From assembly GCA_026645575.1 (NCBI GenBank), contig JAPKMW010000076.1, positions 1 through 56,179 of the forward strand: a DNA stretch of 56,179 nucleotides, written 5' to 3'. Source of the stretch: Caldilineaceae bacterium. GTDB lineage: Bacteria > Chloroflexota > Anaerolineae > Caldilineales > Caldilineaceae. Positions 16,055 to 24,723 of this stretch are shown one piece after another (within the stretch, counting starts at the first letter, position 1; every line of letters begins with the position of its first letter). The translations under genes and the position numbers were made by a program. The notes beneath the pieces were generated by a model. That model had not been told where the DNA came from. It worked only from the letters and a program-made list of their open reading frames with translations, and did no database searches.

Positions 16055-17386
16055 ATGAATTTTCGATCCATTTTTCGGCCTGCTTTTCGACTTATTTTTC
16101 CACACAATGGCTATGGAGCAGGGCATTGGCTGCTTTTCTCCTGCCTGGCTTTTCTCCTGATGGCTTGTATGCCCACGCCGGAAGGCAATGTCATCGGCTA
16201 CCTATTGGCGAAACGGGTGGGCCGCTTTGAGGCGCCGACGCCAGTTGCCCGTGGGAGCGTACAGGGCTTAGTTTTACATAATGACGCTCCACTCCCCGGC
16301 GCCACCGTAGTGCTGGCCGAACGCAATGGTCGCCCACATAGTGCGCAGACCGATGCCCAGGGGCGCTACCGCATTGACGGCGCACCGCCGGGTCACTATT
16401 CTTTGGCGGCGATTGCACCCCACTTTGAAGAGCGCCGGCTTCAGGACAAACTCGGCCTGCCGCTGTTGGTGACAATTGGCGCCGACGCCGTGACCGAAGC
16501 GCCGCCCATTACGTTGCAACGCCATGTGCCGACCCCGTTGCCCCAACCACTGGCCGCGGCGACCCAATTCACCCTCACCCAAACCGCGGTTGTGACTGCG
16601 GCCTTTCCAGCCGGTTCGCGCGCCCAGGTACAGGCGTTTCAATTCACCTATGCCGGCGCCGTCGTGCCTACCTTGCGGCTCTACTTGCCGACCAACACTG
16701 AGCTTGAACCAGAGTGGCCCATGCTTTTTATGGTCTACCCCACGGCGGTGGACGCCTGGCAATCGGTCAGCACGGCCTATGCGGCGCTGGGCTTTGCCGT
16801 GGTGGCCGTCTCGCCGGTGGCCGACCGGGCGCTGAACATTGATGCCCACGCCCAGGATGCGCGGGTGGCATTGGCGTTGGCGCAAGGCGGCTATCTGGAT
16901 GAACGGCTGCGCGATCGACCAGCCGTGGCGCTCGGTGGCAGCTTTAGCAGCGCCATCCTCCACCGCTTTTTGCGCGACACCGACGGATCGGTCGTCGCCT
17001 GGGTGACGGTCGGTGGTATTGCCAATGCCTTTAGCGGCACGGCGGATTTCTATACCGGGCAAATCGAGATTCCACCGGAATACACCTATCTGATCCCGGC
17101 GCTGGGGCCGCCTAATCTCTATCCGCTGGCCTTTCTGCGCTATTCGCCGGTCTACACCGCCGCGCAACTGCCGCCAACGTTGCTCATCCACACCGACGCC
17201 GACCGCATTATTCCGATCAGTCAAGCCTATGACTTAGAAGCGGCCCTGCGCGCTGCCGGCGTGCCGGTGACAGTCTTCTACTATCAAGATGTGAGCCATT
17301 ATCTGCAAATTGATGACCAGATGACAGATGCGGGGCGCGAAATGTTCTATCGTGTAGTAGAGTTTGCACAGCAATATGGTAAATGA
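16055..17386 (+). CDS. Lipoprotein with carboxypeptidase-regulatory-like domain and alpha/beta hydrolase domain
   Basis: From ATG 16055 the product begins with a basic segment, a hydrophobic core and a lipobox (LLMAC, about residues 33-37), so it should be a membrane-anchored lipoprotein facing outward. A beta-sandwich of the carboxypeptidase-regulatory type follows (VQGLVLHNDAPLPGATVVLA, then DAQGRYRIDGAPPGHYSLAA). The C-terminal 250 residues are an alpha/beta hydrolase of the S9/dienelactone type, with GGSFSS as a nucleophile elbow, LLIHTDADRIIP holding the acid and DVSHYL holding the His. The frame extends upstream to TTG 15977 with another ATG at 16013; 16055 is chosen because it places a normal signal peptide. 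The substrate is unknown. Confidence 0.82.
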   Translation: MNFRSIFRPAFRLIFPHNGYGAGHWLLFSCLAFLLMACMPTPEGNVIGYLLAKRVGRFEAPTPVARGSVQGLVLHNDAPLPGATVVLAERNGRPHSAQTDAQGRYRIDGAPPGHYSLAAIAPHFEERRLQDKLGLPLLVTIGADAVTEAPPITLQRHVPTPLPQPLAAATQFTLTQTAVVTAAFPAGSRAQVQAFQFTYAGAVVPTLRLYLPTNTELEPEWPMLFMVYPTAVDAWQSVSTAYAALGFAVVAVSPVADRALNIDAHAQDARVALALAQGGYLDERLRDRPAVALGGSFSSAILHRFLRDTDGSVVAWVTVGGIANAFSGTADFYTGQIEIPPEYTYLIPALGPPNLYPLAFLRYSPVYTAAQLPPTLLIHTDADRIIPISQAYDLEAALRAAGVPVTVFYYQDVSHYLQIDDQMTDAGREMFYRVVEFAQQYGK

Positions 17387-17404
17387 GCATAGGAGTGGAA
17401 CACT

Positions 17405-18364
17405 GTGGCGCCAACCATGAATAATGAGTATACAGCACTGACCACCGCCGCCGCGCTGTTGGAACGCCCAACGGCTGGGGTCTTGGTGTTGACCGACGCC
17501 GATCGGCATGATTTTTTGCATCGCATGACGACCAACCAAATTAACAAGTTACCAGAGGGCGAAGCCACTGTTACTGTTTTGACCAACCCGACGGCGCGCA
17601 TTCTCTTTGCGTTTACTGTGCTGGTGCGCGCCGAAGAACTCTGGCTGCTGCCGGCGCCTGGGCAGACAACCGCGCTGGAACGCCACTTGCGCAGCCAGAT
17701 TTTCTTTATGGACAAGGTGAAGGTGCGCAACGCCGGCGAGACCCTCCGCCGCGCCCGCCTCATGGGGCCACAGGTGGTGCAACGGCTAACCGACCTGGGC
17801 TTTGCCGCAACCACGCTGGCTGATGATCACTGGCTGGAACAGGATGGCGTTGTGATCCTGGCGCAGAGCAAGTTTGACGTTCCCGGCTTTGAGATCATCG
17901 CCCCACCAGAGCAATATGGCGCCCTGTTGGCTCAATTGACCGTTGCCGACGTGCCCTTATTGTCCGATGAAAGCGCCTATGAGAGCTACCGGATCGAACT
18001 GGGGCGCCCAATCGCTGGCCACGAGTTGACCGACGGTTACAACCCGCTGGAAGCCGGCTTAGCCTGGACATGCGCCGACAACAAAGGCTGTTACACAGGG
18101 CAAGAGATCATTGCACGCCAGATTACCTATGATAAAATTACCAAGAGTCTGGTTGGCGTGCGTAGCGCGCAACCGTTGCCGGTCGGCGCTGAAATTAGTG
18201 TTGATGGACGCGCCATTGGTACTGTGACCAGCGCAACCGAGAGCGTAGGGCTGCAAGCGCCCATTGCCCTGGCAATTGTCAAGCGCCCTTATCATGAAGC
18301 CGGCTCCACCGTTACGGTTGATAACCAACCGGTGGAAGTGGTAGCGTTGCCGTTTCGTTCGTAG
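17405..18364 (+). CDS. ygfZ: YgfZ/GcvT-like folate-binding protein
   Basis: This 319-residue protein has the aminomethyltransferase fold and the YgfZ signature KGCYTGQE near residues 226-233, with Cys in the conserved place. YgfZ uses a folate to help build or repair iron-sulfur clusters, notably those of radical-SAM enzymes. The start is GTG 17405, preceded by GGAG at a good distance; ATG 17417 is an alternative. It reads FLHRMTTNQINKLPEGEATV early on, which is typical of the folate-binding domain. The next gene on the strand encodes a LipM-like octanoyltransferase; lipoyl synthase is a radical-SAM iron-sulfur enzyme, so the two could serve the same pathway. Confidence 0.92.
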   Translation: MAPTMNNEYTALTTAAALLERPTAGVLVLTDADRHDFLHRMTTNQINKLPEGEATVTVLTNPTARILFAFTVLVRAEELWLLPAPGQTTALERHLRSQIFFMDKVKVRNAGETLRRARLMGPQVVQRLTDLGFAATTLADDHWLEQDGVVILAQSKFDVPGFEIIAPPEQYGALLAQLTVADVPLLSDESAYESYRIELGRPIAGHELTDGYNPLEAGLAWTCADNKGCYTGQEIIARQITYDKITKSLVGVRSAQPLPVGAEISVDGRAIGTVTSATESVGLQAPIALAIVKRPYHEAGSTVTVDNQPVEVVALPFRS

Positions 18365-18373
18365 GAATTGAAC

Positions 18374-18432
18374 CGCTCGCAGCCGGTCCGTGACCGGCGA
18401 CCCATACGCCGGTCACGGACCGGCTGCGAGCG
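18374..18432. repeat. Nested hairpin element, family member A
   Basis: The two halves are complementary over 26 bases (CGCTCGCAGCCGGTCCGTGA and on). Each half also folds alone: GCCGGTC-CGT-GACCGGC. It lies between ygfZ and lipM. Relatives are at 22132-22192, 36919-37052 and 43665-43725. Confidence 0.8.
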
Positions 18433-18468
18433 ATTTGCCAACAATACCGGTGGTGATGCTAAATAACC

Positions 18469-19326
18469 ATGGCTCTCTCTGAAGCTGAACTGCTCCCGCC
18501 CGCCACTTGGCGGCTATTGATCGAAGAGGAACCGCGTTCCGGCGCGGCCAACATGGCGCTAGACCAGGCCATTGCCATGGCGTGCGCTGCCGGGGAAAGT
18601 CCACCCACCCTGCGTTTCTACCGCTGGCAACCGCCAGCCGTAAGTTTGGGGCGTCACCAACCAGTGGCCGACATCGATCAAGCCGCGGTCGCGGCACGTG
18701 GCTACGACATTGTGCGGCGCACCACTGGTGGTCGCGCTATCTTGCACATCGACGAATTTACCTATTCGGTCGCCGCCGCCGCAACGGAGCCGCGGGTGGC
18801 CGGTGGGGTGATGGACGCTTATTTGCGGTTGAGTAATGCCCTGGTGGCGGGATTACAGGCGCTAGGGGTGGCCGCCGACAAAGCCGGTGGCGATACACGC
18901 ACCGGGCCGGACGTTTCGGCGGCCTGTTTTGAAGTACCCAGCGCCTATGAAATCACCGTGCAGGGGCGTAAACTGATGGGCAGCGCCCAAAGCCGGCGCG
19001 CCAAATATGTCTTGCAGCATGGCAGTCTACCCCTCTCCGGCGATATTACTCGTCTAGTGGAGGTTCTGATCTTGTCGGCAGAAGAACGCGCCGTGTTACA
19101 GCGCCAGTTAGGCGATCACGCCTGCACCCTGGCGACTGCGCTTGGCGTCGCCGACGATGATCCCGTGCTACGTTTTGAGCAGGTCGCGCAAGCCATGATG
19201 CACGGCTTTGCCACTACGCTCAATCTCTCCTTTCAACGTGGCGCACCAACCGCCGGCGAACTACAAAGCGCCGCGCAACTGATCCGTGAGCAATATGCGA
19301 ATGTAGCCTGGACAACGAGTCGTTAA
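18469..19326 (+). CDS. lipM: Octanoyltransferase LipM-like (lipoate/biotin ligase fold)
   Basis: The 285-residue protein has the LplA-fold motifs [11 protein letters not shown] at about 83-93, an [10 protein letters not shown] block with Cys at 153, and [12 protein letters not shown] near 165. In Bacillus LipM the equivalent Cys150 carries the octanoyl group moved from acyl carrier protein to GcvH or E2 domains. Lipoate ligases that use free lipoate lack this Cys, so LipM is preferred. It acts in the cytoplasm in lipoyl cofactor assembly. The start at ATG 18469 has only a weak Shine-Dalgarno. It follows ygfZ with a hairpin element between, so the two may be transcribed separately. Confidence 0.85.
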   Translation: MALSEAELLPPATWRLLIEEEPRSGAANMALDQAIAMACAAGESPPTLRFYRWQPPAVSLGRHQPVADIDQAAVAARGYDIVRRTTGGRAILHIDEFTYSVAAAATEPRVAGGVMDAYLRLSNALVAGLQALGVAADKAGGDTRTGPDVSAACFEVPSAYEITVQGRKLMGSAQSRRAKYVLQHGSLPLSGDITRLVEVLILSAEERAVLQRQLGDHACTLATALGVADDDPVLRFEQVAQAMMHGFATTLNLSFQRGAPTAGELQSAAQLIREQYANVAWTTSR

Positions 19327-19329
19327 TAA

Positions 19330-19380
19330 GAGACTAGAGACTGGGGATTAGGCAGTCTCTAGTCTCCAGTCTCTAGTTTC
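19330..19380. repeat. Short inverted repeat after lipM
   Basis: GAGACTAGAGACTGG faces CCAGTCTCTAGTTTC with one mismatch and a loop that also contains AGTCTCTAGT units. It could act as a transcript end; there is no strong T-run. Confidence 0.5.
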
Positions 19381-19427
19381 TTATTTTCTTTGCACGTGCC
19401 GGAGAACACACTTTCTCCACCAAACAG

Positions 19428-19718
19428 ATGGCAGCGATTGGCAAACTGACCCTCGAACTGTACCTCCCCCTGAATGATAGCTTGAAAGGCAAGCGCGGGA
19501 TTTTGAAGCCCATGATTGCCCGGTTGCGCCGGGATTACAATGTCTCGGTCTGTGAGGCGGACGCGCAAGATGTGCTGACGCGCGCCAGCCTGGAAGTGGT
19601 CTGTGTCAGCCAGACCAGTGCGTTGGCCCATCGTCAACTGCAAAATGTCGCCCATCGCGTGGAAGAGTGGCGGATGGACGCACAGTTGATCGACTATTTC
19701 ATTGAGATGGTTGATTGA
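19428..19718 (+). CDS. ylxP: DUF503 protein (YlxP family)
   Basis: The 96 residues match Ylx[21 protein letters not shown] followed by [19 protein letters not shown], and a C-terminal amphipathic strand/helix. YlxP proteins are small, often sit near ribosome-maturation genes such as rbfA, and are linked to late 30S assembly or translation in Firmicutes; here those neighbours are absent. The first ATG (19428) has a poor Shine-Dalgarno. It is followed by the convergent gene lgt, with an octamer-type inverted repeat between. Confidence 0.9.
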   Translation: MAAIGKLTLELYLPLNDSLKGKRGILKPMIARLRRDYNVSVCEADAQDVLTRASLEVVCVSQTSALAHRQLQNVAHRVEEWRMDAQLIDYFIEMVD

Positions 19719-19791
19719 GACGGTAAGACGGTGTGACAGTAAGTCAGTGGCCCACTTATTGTCACACCGTCTTCCTGTCTTCCTGTCTTCC
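19717..19791. repeat. Inverted repeat between convergent ylxP and lgt
   Basis: AAGACGGTGTGACAG faces TGTCACACCGTCTT; tandem CTTCCTGT octamers follow. It fills the gap between two stop codons and probably ends transcription from both sides. Confidence 0.6.
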
Positions 19792-20735
19792 TAAACCACT
19801 GATTCATTCACGCCTTGGCGCACTGGTTGATGATGGCGGCTGAGGACGTTCAGCGACGCTTCCGGCTGTTCCCGCCAAGACCAGTTGCGATGGCGCCAGA
19901 ACAAGGCAATGATGCTAAAGAGGATGGCGCCAATCGCAATCCATTGGGCGGTGGCTAATTGCCCCCAGACCCAGGCATCGGGGCGGAAGAGTTCAACCCA
20001 GAAGCGACCGAGCGGATAGGCGATCAGATAGAGCAAGGCGCCGTCGCCTGTGCGCAGCCGCGGCCCCCATTGCCAGATGATCCAGGTGAGCAGGAGAAAC
20101 ATGAGCAAGTTCCAGCCGGCTTCGTAGAAGAAGGTCGGGTGATAGCCGTGGGTCGCGTACCAGGTGAGCGTCTCTTCCGTGAGCGTAGGGGTGCCGCAGA
20201 GTTGAATGGTTTGCGGCAGATCGGGCGGCAACTGACAAGGATAGCGCGGGTTGATGTGAAAGGCCCAGGGCAGTGTAGTCGGCGGTCCGTACAACTCCTG
20301 GTTGGCAAAGTTGCCAATGCGCCCGATGGCTTGGGCAAGCAGCGCATTGGGCGCGATAAAGTCAAGATAACGGAGCGGTGACAAGCGGTTGCGCCAGCAG
20401 TAGAGAACCACTGCCAAGATGCCGCCGACCAGTCCGCCATAGATGCCCAGCCCGCGAAAGCCGCCATTCCAAAAGTTGATGATTTCCCAAGGATTTTCGC
20501 GGTAGTAGGGCCAACCCAGCCCATCCGCCGGGTTGCTAAAGACATGGTAGAGGCGGGCGCCAATGATACCGGCCACCAGCGACCAGGCCAGCAAATTCCA
20601 AATATGATCCGGATTTTCGCCGGCCTTTTGGGCGTAGCGGGCGGCAACCCAGGCCGCGATCACCGCGCCGCCCACGATCAGCAGACCATACCAATGCAAG
20701 GAAAAGGGGCCGTATTCAAAGATGACCGGATTCAT
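19791..20735 (-). CDS. lgt: Prolipoprotein diacylglyceryl transferase Lgt
   Basis: The product from ATG 20735 has 314 residues and about seven membrane helices. The Lgt core is present: HWYGLLIVGG early, GARLYHV, GGFRGLGIYGG and the signature QAIGRIGNFANQELYG, with the catalytic Arg and Asn in GRIGN. Lgt adds diacylglycerol to the lipobox Cys of exported prolipoproteins, the first step of lipoprotein maturation; several lipoproteins in this window (16055, 20867, 37798) would be substrates. The frame runs 29 codons further upstream, but those codons overlap an octamer repeat and do not look like protein. Converges with ylxP. Confidence 0.95.
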   Translation of the reverse strand: MNPVIFEYGPFSLHWYGLLIVGGAVIAAWVAARYAQKAGENPDHIWNLLAWSLVAGIIGARLYHVFSNPADGLGWPYYRENPWEIINFWNGGFRGLGIYGGLVGGILAVVLYCWRNRLSPLRYLDFIAPNALLAQAIGRIGNFANQELYGPPTTLPWAFHINPRYPCQLPPDLPQTIQLCGTPTLTEETLTWYATHGYHPTFFYEAGWNLLMFLLLTWIIWQWGPRLRTGDGALLYLIAYPLGRFWVELFRPDAWVWGQLATAQWIAIGAILFSIIALFWRHRNWSWREQPEASLNVLSRHHQPVRQGVNESVV

Positions 20736-20756
20736 CCGTGTTACTCCTGGGAACGC

Positions 20757-20790
20757 GACAGGGTGACAAGGTGACAGGATGACAAGATGA
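20757..20790. repeat. GACARGRT octamer tandem repeat
   Basis: Four units in a row read GACAGGGT, GACAAGGT, GACAGGAT and GACAAGAT, in the region upstream of lgt. They are units of the same octamer family as at 11979, 15774 and 56034. Confidence 0.7.
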
Positions 20791-20866
20791 ATAGTTCTTA
20801 TCGCATTTGTGCATCCCGGCAAGCTTTATCGGGCCGAAACAATCTTCTAGCGAGTCAGTATACCGT

Positions 20867-21421
20867 ATGTCTTCGATTTTGAAAGCAGCAAGCTTCCAGT
20901 TTTGGCAAATTCGGCACAGCAGCGCCCCAATACGCAAGCGCGTCGTTGGCTTGAGTATGCTCTGGCTTTTGCTTATAGGATGCGCATCCACTGTCCGACG
21001 GCCATTACCGCCGCCAACGCCCACCCTGATCACAAGCGAGGCTTGGCCGGAACGCTTGGGGCAACAGCCCACGGCGGAAGCGGCCGTGGCCGCCCTCATC
21101 CTGGCCGAGCGGCAGGCGGCTATCGATCACGATTTGGCTTTACTGGGGCAGCTTTGGGCCGAGGATGCACAGATCATTGATGGGCGTAACAACACAATTT
21201 CCGCTGATGATTACCGCTGGCAAGGGCGGGCAGCGATTTTGAACCGGTATGTGGTGGCCGTCTTTCCTTTTTACGTGCCGCCGCTTCCCAGCTTGGAACC
21301 GACGGCGCTGATCACGATCACCGGTGAAGAGGCCACTGTCCAAAACGGCAACGACGATTGGCAACTAGCCAAGATCAATGATCGCTGGTGGCTAACGGAA
21401 TTGCGGTATGGGGCGCCATGA
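20867..21421 (+). CDS. Lipoprotein with NTF2/SnoaL-like domain
   Basis: From ATG 20867 the product has 184 residues. A basic N-terminus, a hydrophobic segment (VVGLSMLWLLLIGC) and the lipobox LIGC mark it as a lipoprotein. The mature part reads AERQAAIDHDLALLGQLWAE and ends in a WQLAKINDRWWLTEL strand, the pattern of the DUF4440/SnoaL-like NTF2 fold. Such small cone-shaped domains bind hydrophobic ligands or act as subunits; no function can be given. The frame could start at ATG 20807, but the later ATG places a normal signal peptide. It is divergent from lgt. The stop codon abuts a MITE-like element. Confidence 0.78.
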   Translation: MSSILKAASFQFWQIRHSSAPIRKRVVGLSMLWLLLIGCASTVRRPLPPPTPTLITSEAWPERLGQQPTAEAAVAALILAERQAAIDHDLALLGQLWAEDAQIIDGRNNTISADDYRWQGRAAILNRYVVAVFPFYVPPLPSLEPTALITITGEEATVQNGNDDWQLAKINDRWWLTELRYGAP

Positions 21422-21498
21422 ACACTACAGCGGATTTGGGACAGAACGAATTTTTGCATACATAGCAATCCGTTGCGACCTAAATCTGTTGTTGTGTT
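21421..21498. mobile_element. MITE-like inverted repeat, member 1
   Basis: A 78-bp element with imperfect 30-34-bp inverted ends, AACACTACAGCGGATTTGGG on the left and ATCTGTTGTTGTGTT on the right. The ends resemble those of the 138-bp element at 50032-50169. It exactly fills the gap between two convergent stop codons. Confidence 0.55.
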
Positions 21499-21910
21499 AC
21501 ACAAACGGCGTGTTGATCGAATCAGGCGGCGCCACCCGTTGCACCACCTGATAAAAATAGTCGATGGTAAAGGGCTTGTGTAGGAGGGCGACAAAGCCGC
21601 ATTGCTTGATCTGGTGGGTGACAGCTTCCGTTGAATGGGCAGTCATGGCGACAACCGGCAAGGCCGGATACTGGGCTTTGACCCAGCGCATAAGATCAAA
21701 GCCATTTTCGCGGGGGATGACAATATCGGTAATGACAAAGTGCCATTGGCTGCTATTCAACAGGCGCCGCGCCTCTTCGACGCTTTGACAAGTAGTCGCC
21801 TGCACGCCCATCCGCTTTAAGAGCATACAGACAAAGCGACCGAGCTTTTCTTCATCATCTACCACCAGGGCATAGACCGGACGGCGACCTTCACCTGACA
21901 ATTCCTTCAT
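21497..21910 (-). CDS. Response regulator, receiver domain only
   Basis: ATG 21910 has a Shine-Dalgarno-like GAGG at 21913-21916 and gives 137 residues; a longer frame goes to 21967. The receiver motifs are complete: the acidic pair in VVDDEEK, the phospho-acceptor Asp in VITDIVIP, the Thr in MTAHS and the Lys in LHKPF. There is no output domain, so it works like CheY or Spo0F by protein contact, or passes phosphate on. No histidine kinase is nearby. The N-terminal extension of about 10 residues is not part of the fold. Confidence 0.88.
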   Translation of the reverse strand: MKELSGEGRRPVYALVVDDEEKLGRFVCMLLKRMGVQATTCQSVEEARRLLNSSQWHFVITDIVIPRENGFDLMRWVKAQYPALPVVAMTAHSTEAVTHQIKQCGFVALLHKPFTIDYFYQVVQRVAPPDSINTPFV

Positions 21911-22131
21911 ACCTCTACCCCGTAACAACGGGAGCGATAGTAGAATCCGCCGTAAATCTGACAGCAAGGCTACGGGCCGGCAGAGTGCGGATTCATATTC
22001 ACTTCCCTAAACAATGTTATTTTGCAGCCGAGGCTCATTGTACTATAAATTTAGCAGAAGGTAACTGGTACGCTAGTCCTAATTTTATCGGAATAGTCTA
22101 CATGAATTTTCGGTAACTACCAAGCCTCTGC

Positions 22132-22192
22132 CCGCTCGCCGCCGGTCCGTGACCCGCATGCCAGACGCCGGTCACGGACCGGCGGCGAGCGG
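22132..22192. repeat. Nested hairpin element, family member B
   Basis: The outer stem CCGCTCGCCGCCGGTCCGTG pairs with the right half; the right half alone folds as GCCGGTC-ACG-GACCGGC. It lies between the M28 gene and the response regulator. The rest of the 21911-22213 gap shows no gene. Confidence 0.78.
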
Positions 22193-22213
22193 CTTAGCAG
22201 TCACAATTTTCGA

Positions 22214-23161
22214 TCATCTTGCTGCCTGCGCCTCTGTTGAACCGGCTTCTAACCAGTTTTCCAATGTCCGCCCGACGCCCAGCAGGCTATCGGCGCTGAC
22301 TTTATCCAGCGTATCCTGGGTGGTGTAGCGGTGCGGATAGGTAAAGCTGGTGATCATGATGGTCGGCGCGCCCAATTGCAAAAGTGGAGAGGTAATGATC
22401 CCGGCGCTGTCACTGCGAAATTTCGCCGCATAGCCCAGATCATCGGCCACCTGTTGGAGCGAGTCACGGATGGCGGTCGCGCCATTTTCAGCGACAATCG
22501 ATAAGCTCTGTCCGGCATAGCCAACGGTGTCCACCAGAATAACAAGACTGGGTTGCCGGCAGCGGTCAATGCTTTCCGCACTATTCTGCACAAAGAATTG
22601 TGTTCCCCCAAAGGCATCCCAGTTGGGCAGATTGCCGTTGTCATCTGCGTCAAAGAGCGCCAGACAGAACGTATAGGGGCTTTTCTCTTGGTTAAAGGTG
22701 CGAATCAACTCCAGCAATAGGGCAACCCCTGAGGCATTGCTGTTGGCGCCAAGCGGCGCCAGCCCTTGCCGATCTGCCGCCGGGTCGGCATCTGCCAGGA
22801 GACGTGTGTCATAGTGCGCGGCCAACAGAGCAACCGGCGCTGTCCTATTATTCGGATCAGCGAGGGCAATAATATTGCGCGCCCCAATCCCATTCGTCAG
22901 CGTAAAAGGTTGTAAATAGACTTTCCACCCGGCATCGGCGATCTCCTGAGCCAGCCAGTCACCGACTGCCGTATTGTTGGCGCTGCCGGTGGCGCGGTCG
23001 CCATTTTCCACCTGGTGTTCGACATAACGCAGCGCTTGTTCGCCGGAAAAGGTCGGGGTTGTGTAGACTAACCCATAGCCCAGATACCCAAAAAAGGCAA
23101 TGGCGCCAAGCAAAGCGGCCACCAGCACCAGTTCAATACTATAAAGGCGTAATACCTGCAT
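22214..23161 (-). CDS. Membrane-anchored M28-family peptidase or glutaminyl-cyclase-like protein
   Basis: The 315 residues start with one membrane helix (residues 9-32) and then an M28 fold. The zinc-type HYD motif is at 116-118 (AHYDTR) and a late His in FTYPHRYTTQDT near 279. The segment GANSNASG at 138-145 stands where the family has GA-N-D-x-x-SG; the bridging Asp is Ser141. Where a Glu-Glu pair is usual, ALFDADDNG (168-176) has Asp-Asp. The WDAFGGTQFF block recalls glutaminyl-peptide cyclotransferases. The protein may bind one metal, be inactive as a peptidase, or act as a cyclase-like enzyme. It is downstream of der on the same strand, with a long palindrome between. Confidence 0.82.
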   Translation of the reverse strand: MQVLRLYSIELVLVAALLGAIAFFGYLGYGLVYTTPTFSGEQALRYVEHQVENGDRATGSANNTAVGDWLAQEIADAGWKVYLQPFTLTNGIGARNIIALADPNNRTAPVALLAAHYDTRLLADADPAADRQGLAPLGANSNASGVALLLELIRTFNQEKSPYTFCLALFDADDNGNLPNWDAFGGTQFFVQNSAESIDRCRQPSLVILVDTVGYAGQSLSIVAENGATAIRDSLQQVADDLGYAAKFRSDSAGIITSPLLQLGAPTIMITSFTYPHRYTTQDTLDKVSADSLLGVGRTLENWLEAGSTEAQAAR

Positions 23162-23185
23162 AACCAGCCTTATTCTTGTTTGTCA

Positions 23186-23242
23186 CGCCACAAGCGCTGC
23201 ACCTGGCCAGCCCGTAACGGGCCAGGTGCAGCGCTTGTGGCG
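23186..23242. repeat. Near-perfect inverted repeat between M28 gene and der
   Basis: CGCCACAAGCGCTGCACCTG and on pairs over 23 bases with the right half, with a 10-11-base loop around CCCGTAACG. It probably ends the der transcript. Confidence 0.7.
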
Positions 23243-23247
23243 CCATC

Positions 23248-24633
23248 TTACGCTTGTTCATTGCGCTGGGCGCGAAAGAGGATACGAATCGGCGTCCCGG
23301 TGAAGGGATAATAGGCGCGAATGCAATTTTCCAGATAGCGCTCGTAGGAGAAGTGGACCAGCTCCGGGTCGTTGACAAAGAGGACAAAGGTCGGCGGCTC
23401 AGTCTCCACTTGGGTGCCGTAGTAGATGCGCAGCGGACGTCCATGACGGGTGGGTGGCGCCGCCTTGTCATACGATTCACGCAGGAGTTGGTTCAGTTCG
23501 CTCGTTGAAAGGCGATGACGCCGCGCCGCGACCACATTGAGCGCTGTCGGCAGCACCTGATGAACACGCTGGCGCGTCTGTGCGCTGATAAAGAGCACCG
23601 GCACGTAAGCGAGAAACTTCAGATCCTCGCGCACCTGTTTGGCAAACTCCACCAGCGTATGTTCATCTTTCTGAATCATGTCCCACTTATTGACAATGAC
23701 AACCACCCCTTTGAGCCGTTCCAGGACATAGCCAGCCACATGGGCGTCCTGCGCCGTCACGCCGTCATTGGCATCCACCAGCAGCAAGGCGACGTCGGCG
23801 CGATCAATGCTGCGCATACTGCGGGCGACGCTGTAGCGTTCAATGCCCTGCTCAATGCTGCCCCGCCGGCGAATGCCAGCGGTGTCGATCAAGACCAGCC
23901 GCTGTCCCTCATAGGCGATTTCCGTGTCAATAGGGTCGCGCGTGGTGCCTGGCACATTGCTCACAATGGCGCGCTCGGCCTGCAACAGGGCATTGAGCAG
24001 GCTGCTTTTGCCCACATTGGGGCGCCCGACAATGGCAATGCCGACCAACTTTTCCTCTTCATAATCGACTGGATAGGCCGGTAAGCTAAGCACCACCGCG
24101 TCGAGCAGATCGCCGATGCCGTCGCCATGATAGGCGCTAATGGGATGCGGCTCACTAAGGCCCAAGTTCCAAAATTCGACCGCATCGAGCTTGCGATCCA
24201 CATTTTCAGTCTTGTTGACGGCGACAAAAATTGGTTTGTTAGAGAGGCGCAACACCTCCGCCACATCCTCATCGGCGGCGGTTAAGCCTTCGCGGCCATC
24301 AACCACAAAGATGATGGCGTCCGCTTCTTCAATTGCCACTTGCGCTTGATTTTGAATCGGCTTGACAAAATCGATTGAGCCGGTTGCTAAGGGTTGGGCA
24401 TCGGGCTGACGCAAGCGCGCCGCACCAATCTCAGAAGGCGCTTCCAGACCGCCCGTATCAATCAGCGTAAAGGCCACACCATTCCAGTCCGCATCGCCAT
24501 AGATGCGATCGCGGGTTGTGCCGGGTAAATCTTCAACAATGGCGACCTGTTGTCCCAAGACACGATTAAAGAACGTCGATTTCCCTACATTGGGTCGCCC
24601 TACCAGGGCCACTACCGCTTTTTTTGCTTTCAT
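23248..24633 (-). CDS. der: Ribosome assembly GTPase Der (EngA)
   Basis: This 461-residue protein has the tandem GTPase domains unique to Der. The first has GRPNVGKST at 12-20 and DTGGLE; the second has GRPNVGKSS near 205 and DTAGIRRRGS, followed by NKWD. The C-terminal KH-like domain ends the protein. Der is essential for 50S subunit maturation. The first domain carries an insert of about 20 residues after the switch II region (IGAARLRQPDAQPLATGSID), longer than in E. coli. It starts at ATG 24633; a 60-bp perfect palindrome separates it from the upstream cdaR gene. Confidence 0.97.
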   Translation of the reverse strand: MKAKKAVVALVGRPNVGKSTFFNRVLGQQVAIVEDLPGTTRDRIYGDADWNGVAFTLIDTGGLEAPSEIGAARLRQPDAQPLATGSIDFVKPIQNQAQVAIEEADAIIFVVDGREGLTAADEDVAEVLRLSNKPIFVAVNKTENVDRKLDAVEFWNLGLSEPHPISAYHGDGIGDLLDAVVLSLPAYPVDYEEEKLVGIAIVGRPNVGKSSLLNALLQAERAIVSNVPGTTRDPIDTEIAYEGQRLVLIDTAGIRRRGSIEQGIERYSVARSMRSIDRADVALLLVDANDGVTAQDAHVAGYVLERLKGVVVIVNKWDMIQKDEHTLVEFAKQVREDLKFLAYVPVLFISAQTRQRVHQVLPTALNVVAARRHRLSTSELNQLLRESYDKAAPPTRHGRPLRIYYGTQVETEPPTFVLFVNDPELVHFSYERYLENCIRAYYPFTGTPIRILFRAQRNEQA

Positions 24634-24660
24634 AAAGTATACTCTTCGGTTCCTTATGAC

Positions 24661-24720
24661 GGGGTGTTGGTTTCGATAGGCTCAACCAACGTTGGTTGAG
24701 CCTATCGAAACCAACACCCC
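24661..24720. repeat. Perfect 60-bp palindrome without loop
   Basis: Thirty bases (GGGGTGTTGGTTTCGATAGG and on) are followed immediately by their exact reverse complement. It lies between cdaR and der and could extrude as a cruciform or stop transcription. Confidence 0.85.
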
Positions 24721-24723
24721 GCC

